Shown here: positions 60,701-64,000 of the stretch, piece by piece
Numbering within the stretch: position 1 is the stretch's first letter
How the letters are laid out: each line of letters starts with the position of its first letter
Assembly (NCBI GenBank): GCA_902777835.1
Contig: CACYVC010000005.1
Coordinates: forward strand, 85,305 to 149,304
Source: an uncultured Bacteroidales bacterium
GTDB lineage: Bacteria; Bacteroidota; Bacteroidia; Bacteroidales; Muribaculaceae
DNA length: 64,000 nucleotides
Reading direction: 5' to 3'
Notes under the pieces: generated by a model
Databases searched by the model: none
What the model was told of the DNA's origin: nothing
What the model saw: the letters and a program-made list of their open reading frames with translations, nothing else
Translations under genes and position numbers: made by a program

Positions 60701-62341
60701 GTAACAGCAACAGTTGATGGCGTGTCACTTACTGTGTCACCTAACCCTGAAGGTACTCCAAACCGCATTTGGGCTACTTCACCGCGTTTACGCATGTATG
60801 GTGGTACTATCACAATTACTGCTCCTAATGGGTACAAGTTGACTGGTATGGAGATTTCTCAAGGTAAGTGGAACGAAGGCAATACTGCTAATGTTGGAAC
60901 TCTAACAAGTACTTCTTGGAGTGGTGAAGCTACTAGTGTCGTCATTACAATAGCTGGCAACACTCAATTTAAATATATGAATGTTACATGTTGTGAGATT
61001 CCGGATGACCAAGTTATGGATCCAGTGATAGAGGGTGAGACTCCATTCTTGGAGAGCACAACAGTAACAATTACTTGTGCAACCGAAGGTGCTGAAATCC
61101 GCTACACGCTTAATGGGCAGGATCCAACAGCTGAGTCTAATCTCTATACAGAGCCTTTTACTATTAATGAGGCTTTAACAGTTAAGGCAATCGCATTTAA
61201 GAATGGCAATAGCAGCAGCATTGTCAGCAAAGAGTTTAAGAAGATACCAAGAGTTGCTACAATAGCTGAATATATTGATCTTAATGACAATGCTGAGTTT
61301 GTCTTCACTGGTGATGCTGTGGTTACTTATCAGAATGGCAGCAACACTTGGATTAAGGACGAAACGGGTTATGCTTTGATTTATGCTTCAGGTCAGCCTG
61401 AATATAATAATGGAAATGTCATACCTACTGGATGGGGAGGTAAGAAGACCATTTATAATGGCATCCCAGAGATTACTAATGTGACTGGTTTGGAGAATGC
61501 TACTGAGACAGCAGAGGCAGCTCCTGTAGAAAAACTTGTCAATGAGATTACCGCAAGCGATGTAAATGCCTTCTATCGAATCAGTGAGATTACTTTGAGT
61601 GCAAATACCAACAATTTCAACATTGTTGATGGCAATAATGTACTTTCTGGTTATAATAAGTTTGGAATAACAATGCCTGAGGATATTGAAGGCAAGATAT
61701 TCAATGTTGTAGGTGTTGTGACTCTTTACAATAATGGACCAGAGTTTTACATAATAAGCTACGAAGAGGTGATAGAGCCAGTAACTCTCGACGGCGTGGC
61801 ATTTACTGCTGACCGTCAGTGGGCTACTTGGTATGGTGACGCTAATCTTGCATTGCCTGAGGGCGTTACTGCCTATGTTGTTACTGGTGTTCAAGGCGAG
61901 GCTGTTGCGGTTGAGGCATTAGATTACATTCCTGCCAATACAGGCGTGCTGCTTAACAGAGAGACTGCAGCCGAGAGCGTTAGCGCAATGCCTTATACTG
62001 GCGAGGCTGGCACAATTCCAACCAACTTGCTCGTGGGTAGCCTTGAGGCTCAAACTATAAGCAACGCTTACTTGCTCTACAACAACCAGTTTATCCTGGC
62101 TCAGGATGGCACAACAGTTGGTGCTCATCGTTGCTACTTGCCTGCTAGTGCTAGCACTCAAGGTGCTCCTAGGCTCTTGATTGGCGATCCTGGCACTGTG
62201 ACTGGTATTGAGGACTTGCGTTATGACAGCAATGGCAAACCCATTGGCTACTATGACTTGACTGGCCGCTACGTTGGCACTTCGCTTAACGGCAAACGTG
62301 GTATCTTTATCACTAGCGACGGCAAGAAGGTGGTTCGTTAA
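57776..62341 (+). CDS. Very large secreted modular surface protein with type IX-like C-terminus
   Basis: 1521 residues from the ATG at 57776 (an in-frame TTG six bases upstream is ignored). Signal peptide about 1-21. An Ig-like region is followed by an InlB-like repeat (about 160-235), a carbohydrate-binding-like sandwich (240-390), and a chitobiase C-terminal-like Ig domain plus OB-like domain (about 390-640). Then come starch-module-like domains (640-860), an InlB-like repeat (about 865-940), a beta module, and a second chitobiase-C/OB pair (about 1085-1330). The end (YYDLTGRYVGT, then RGIFITSDGKKVVR) resembles a type IX sorting tail. No catalytic site is recognised. Glycan binding is inferred. 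PorV in this window would be part of its export route. Confidence 0.85.
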   Translation: MKKLLTFLMMSVLAIGVGWAETVTKTIAEIATANNWSDATVYSSFSLDSHITVSCTSGNNTGKYYLSDDTWRMYANENAIITVSAAGNYTISSITFTFTVKDNGTLNYGNNSISSASPVVVSGSSASFTVSQSSGTKGKVFISEISVTYSNSGTTPSTYYLTLPSGLTGGTVTASGADDLTSITAGTEMTVTANPSTDYVLDWMKANGTVVENPYTFNIYADTEITAAFKEKPSYLFYESWSGTTGTGGNDGSWSGSIATNNIISDNTGWSFENSKGGANCIKMATGSTVGKAITPTITGLTIGTTYTLTFRAAGWNGEGAPLYISANGGTLPQSSVTTESSIWNEYTINFLATSSEAQFTFTTTNKKRTFLDDVLLEEAILPEVATPVIAGETPFLTSTEVTITCATEGTTIYYTTDGTNPTNESNESTEYVGPFEINESKTVKAIAYDANNNASTVASKEFVKTPTPSTVAEIVDLADGTTFVFNGNLVVSAQSEEYLYAQDATGGMLLYGSAPTFNKGDVIPTGFGAKKTTFKGAPELKEMTNMQNATETEQINALAITPNQVTVENAFKYAVIKGATISGNTIAVGEETVAIYNRFGVTVPTDGKTYDIYGVTGWFEGAQFMPLEFVAEAEPEYYLVGSFNQVFNEETNKYDWIQQDPNYKFTLNDDGKYVLNGVTFPDNVEFKILKVKGSQIIWCGGPADGEVYGIHGEWYKDIPLTMNGGKNYKIDAAGTFNFAMTIDNNNSSNNKFTVIKSPVVLKGSFDGWTENGVELEANDNGWVITQQLDAGENAGFGFRDGWGNWHGGNGKEIASTDLGTNLTMGTDGNFKMATAGKYKLAINSDLTTLVATRVLTPHNIVVDSDIENGTIEIKENKTTAVEGEIVTIIVTPDEGYELGALTVTNTVTQESIEVTEDYTFVMPDADVLVSGEFIEVLEAMFNFDANYATLFPTITGPSSGSGDTYVSDGDITKPVTATVDGVSLTVSPNPEGTPNRIWATSPRLRMYGGTITITAPNGYKLTGMEISQGKWNEGNTANVGTLTSTSWSGEATSVVITIAGNTQFKYMNVTCCEIPDDQVMDPVIEGETPFLESTTVTITCATEGAEIRYTLNGQDPTAESNLYTEPFTINEALTVKAIAFKNGNSSSIVSKEFKKIPRVATIAEYIDLNDNAEFVFTGDAVVTYQNGSNTWIKDETGYALIYASGQPEYNNGNVIPTGWGGKKTIYNGIPEITNVTGLENATETAEAAPVEKLVNEITASDVNAFYRISEITLSANTNNFNIVDGNNVLSGYNKFGITMPEDIEGKIFNVVGVVTLYNNGPEFYIISYEEVIEPVTLDGVAFTADRQWATWYGDANLALPEGVTAYVVTGVQGEAVAVEALDYIPANTGVLLNRETAAESVSAMPYTGEAGTIPTNLLVGSLEAQTISNAYLLYNNQFILAQDGTTVGAHRCYLPASASTQGAPRLLIGDPGTVTGIEDLRYDSNGKPIGYYDLTGRYVGTSLNGKRGIFITSDGKKVVR

Positions 62342-62391
62342 TGCACAAATGGGCTAACGCCGCATTTTAACGCATAATTAATGATAACATG

Positions 62392-62430
62392 CTCCCTGGC
62401 CCCTTCTGGAAGTAGAAGGGGCTTAGGGAG
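62392..62430. other. Strong GC-rich hairpin downstream of the large surface protein gene
   Basis: CTCCCT-GG-CCCCTTCT ... AGAAGGGG-CTT-AGGGAG forms a long two-part stem. No T-run follows on either strand, so it may be an RNA-stabilising or attenuating hairpin in the gap before the next large gene and not a classic intrinsic terminator. Confidence 0.65.
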
Positions 62431-62480
62431 ATAAGAAGAACTTGATAATTAACTATATATACTAACTAATTTTATTCATT

Positions 62481-64000
62481 ATGGTAAACAAACTAACACG
62501 AAGACTGATTGGCATCCTCGCAATGATGGTGCTGATGATGACGACATCGCTGTCAGTTCAAGCCACTTGTTATTTTGCTGGTTCTGCTACTAATTGGCAA
62601 ACTGGTAGAGAGGCGATGAATGATGATGATGGAGATGGAATTTGGACTTATTCCAAAGCATTCGCTGAGGGTGAAACGTTCAAAATCATGGTTGATGACA
62701 CCTGGTATGGAATGCCAGCTAGTGGTACTTATTGGTTAACAGCCGATAAACTTAACACTGGCGTAGAGATGCAAATGCAAGAGGGCAATGAAAACCTCGA
62801 AGTCAAAGTTGCCGGCACCTACACCATTCTCTTTGATTCTAATTCGAAGAAGTTACGCATGGGTGCAGAAGCTCCTGTTACAGTGAAGGTTGGCATTCAG
62901 AATGGTAATGTTAGTGTTGACAAAGCTACTGCTATTCCTGGCGAGACTGTGACAATCACAGCTACTCCAGCCAATGGTTTTTACATCGAGGCAGGCAACA
63001 TCACTGTTGAGAAGACCATTAACGGTGGTTCGGCCCAGGCCCCAGGCCTCAAGGCCGAGGGACCAGGTGTGGGTGGCTATGTTACACCTATCGTTGCTGG
63101 TGAAGAAGCTAACACCTTCACCTTTGCAATGCCCGAATCTCCTTATGGAGCACAAGTAAGCGCTGAGTTCCAAGCTCGCATTCCTATCACTATAGCTATG
63201 ATTCAGCCAAATCCTATTCCAGATCAGGATTATACAGGTGAGCAGGTTAAACCTGTAATTACAGTTAAGGATGGCGAGACCACTCTCGTTGAGGGAACTG
63301 ACTATACATTAGAATATGGTGCTAACGTTGAAGACGAGGGTACTATTATTGTAACTGGTATTGGCAAATATACAGGTACAGTAACATTGACCTTCACTAT
63401 TAAGCAAGGCATATTTTATGTCAATATTGATGAGAACATCACTCATGGTAGCGTAACGGCTAACCCTAGCAGTGGTGAAGAAGACACTTTGATTACTATT
63501 ACCCTCACTGCAGAACTTGGTTATGTGCCTGAATCTCTAACCATTGATGGTCAAACAGTAGATGTAAATGCTTTATTGGAAATTGCACCACTACAAACAG
63601 GTGAGCGTCAATATAGGGTCGACCCATCTTTCCCCATGCCTAATCATAACATTTTTGTTACTGCTACTTTCAAGCTGGCAGACTACGCTATCAACATAAC
63701 TCAAGGTGCTAACGGTACTGTTGCTTCAGATCATGAGACAGCGCATTATGGTGAGTCGGTCACTATTACAGCAACTCCAATTGGTGACTATAAGCTCGAG
63801 ACTCTCGTTGTTGATGGAGCCGATGTAATCGATTTGGTTAATAATAATACCTATACCTTCACAATGCCTAATCACAATGTTGAAGTTTCGGCTACTTTTG
63901 TTGCACTTCCTGTGACTTATCAAATCAACTATGGCAAGCAGGGCAACCCATGGACAGAGACTGGTTCGATTACAATGACCAAGAATGCTGAAGGCAAGTG
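62481..64000 (+). CDS. Large secreted modular protein with InlB-like repeats, 3' end beyond the window
   Basis: Open from ATG 62481 for 506 codons to the window edge. Signal peptide about 1-29 (GILAMMVLMMTTSLSVQA). A starch-binding or SusE-like beta-sandwich (CYFAGSATNWQTGREAMN, about 30-130) is followed by repeated modules of the InlB/divergent B-repeat kind, each ending in a NHN..V.ATF line, at about 135-235, 310-405 and 405-475. One segment near residues 184-196 (SAQAPGLKAEGPG) is encoded by a GC-rich heptamer-periodic tract unlike the rest of the gene. It follows the 1521-residue gene by 139 nt and is probably a functional relative; the sorting tail is not visible. Confidence 0.85.
   Translation, partial: MVNKLTRRLIGILAMMVLMMTTSLSVQATCYFAGSATNWQTGREAMNDDDGDGIWTYSKAFAEGETFKIMVDDTWYGMPASGTYWLTADKLNTGVEMQMQEGNENLEVKVAGTYTILFDSNSKKLRMGAEAPVTVKVGIQNGNVSVDKATAIPGETVTITATPANGFYIEAGNITVEKTINGGSAQAPGLKAEGPGVGGYVTPIVAGEEANTFTFAMPESPYGAQVSAEFQARIPITIAMIQPNPIPDQDYTGEQVKPVITVKDGETTLVEGTDYTLEYGANVEDEGTIIVTGIGKYTGTVTLTFTIKQGIFYVNIDENITHGSVTANPSSGEEDTLITITLTAELGYVPESLTIDGQTVDVNALLEIAPLQTGERQYRVDPSFPMPNHNIFVTATFKLADYAINITQGANGTVASDHETAHYGESVTITATPIGDYKLETLVVDGADVIDLVNNNTYTFTMPNHNVEVSATFVALPVTYQINYGKQGNPWTETGSITMTKNAEGK
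63032..63066. repeat. GC-rich degenerate heptamer tract inside a reading frame
   Basis: Five 7-nt units: GGCCCAG, GCCCCAG, GCCTCAA, GGCCGAG, GGACCAG. It is within the coding sequence of the last gene, with base composition far above its surroundings. Same period as the intergenic tracts but a different word. Confidence 0.65.

Overview
The window reads as a chromosomal segment of a Bacteroidales bacterium (Muribaculaceae- or Prevotellaceae-like; family-level placement is inference). The evidence is Bacteroidota-type promoters (TAnnTTTG at -7) in front of many genes with no obvious Shine-Dalgarno sequences, a type IX secretion outer-membrane protein (PorV), DUF4270 and DUF5106 proteins, BspA-type leucine-rich repeats, SUMF1-fold proteins carrying dockerin-like modules, and very long multi-domain surface proteins. 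There is no prophage, insertion sequence, CRISPR array or rRNA. One tRNA (Thr, CGT) is present.

Layout. 1-2309: 5' part of a large secreted protein on the minus strand, behind a strongly structured leader RNA (about 2400-2548). 2803-14735: a minus-strand block with a GxxExxY protein, rlmI, rseP, dxr, a dockerin/SUMF1 protein, the pseudouridine catabolism pair psuK-psuG, a COG2509 flavoprotein, a Bax inhibitor-1 family protein and argS. 14980-19274: a plus-strand block with an AspT/YidE transporter, marC, porV and ispF. 19338-24771: glpA-glpB without glpC, then a frameshifted BspA/Big2/dockerin/SUMF1 gene. 24900-26650: a UDP-glucose dehydrogenase homologue that lacks catalytic residues, and a frameshifted four-helix-bundle gene. 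26704-36393: a long minus-strand housekeeping run (RluA-type pseudouridine synthase, PASTA, TPR, kdsA, rsmE, nucleoside permease, bifunctional nuclease, mnmA, DoxX, DUF5106). 36537-41957: tRNA-Thr, DUF4270, a GT5 domain protein, asnS and a pseudouridine synthase with a long YQQR/RGG-rich tail. 42276-57507: rpsO, a YiiX-like amidase, trxB, a lolA-like gene, ftsK, trkH, trkA, dxs, a 58-residue membrane protein, an M28 peptidase, mnmE and two tandem secreted nucleases. 57776-64000: two very large secreted modular proteins, the second cut by the window edge.

How the genes work together. Three MEP isoprenoid genes (dxr, ispF, dxs) lie in separate transcription units. RNA modification is prominent (rlmI, rsmE, mnmA, mnmE, two pseudouridine synthases), and psuK-psuG can recycle pseudouridine released from RNA. 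PorV and proteins with type IX-like C-termini belong to the same export route. TrkA and TrkH form a potassium uptake system translationally coupled to dxs.

The most unusual feature is not a gene. Many intergenic gaps, above all those inside minus-strand operons, hold short degenerate tandem repeats, nearly all of period 7 (one family of period 9), in at least eight word families. Examples are GTNNTAA, AGTTCAT, TTATGCA, ACGATAA, CACTAAT, AGATGTA and CTGATAA. They resemble the short tandemly repeated repetitive (STRR) heptamers of heterocystous cyanobacteria. Several tracts contain the stop codon of the upstream gene and encode its last residues, one contains a start codon, and a GC-rich tract lies inside a reading frame at 63032-63066. 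These tracts, the structured leader and the UDP-glucose dehydrogenase homologue without catalytic Cys and Asn are the best candidates for undescribed biology here.
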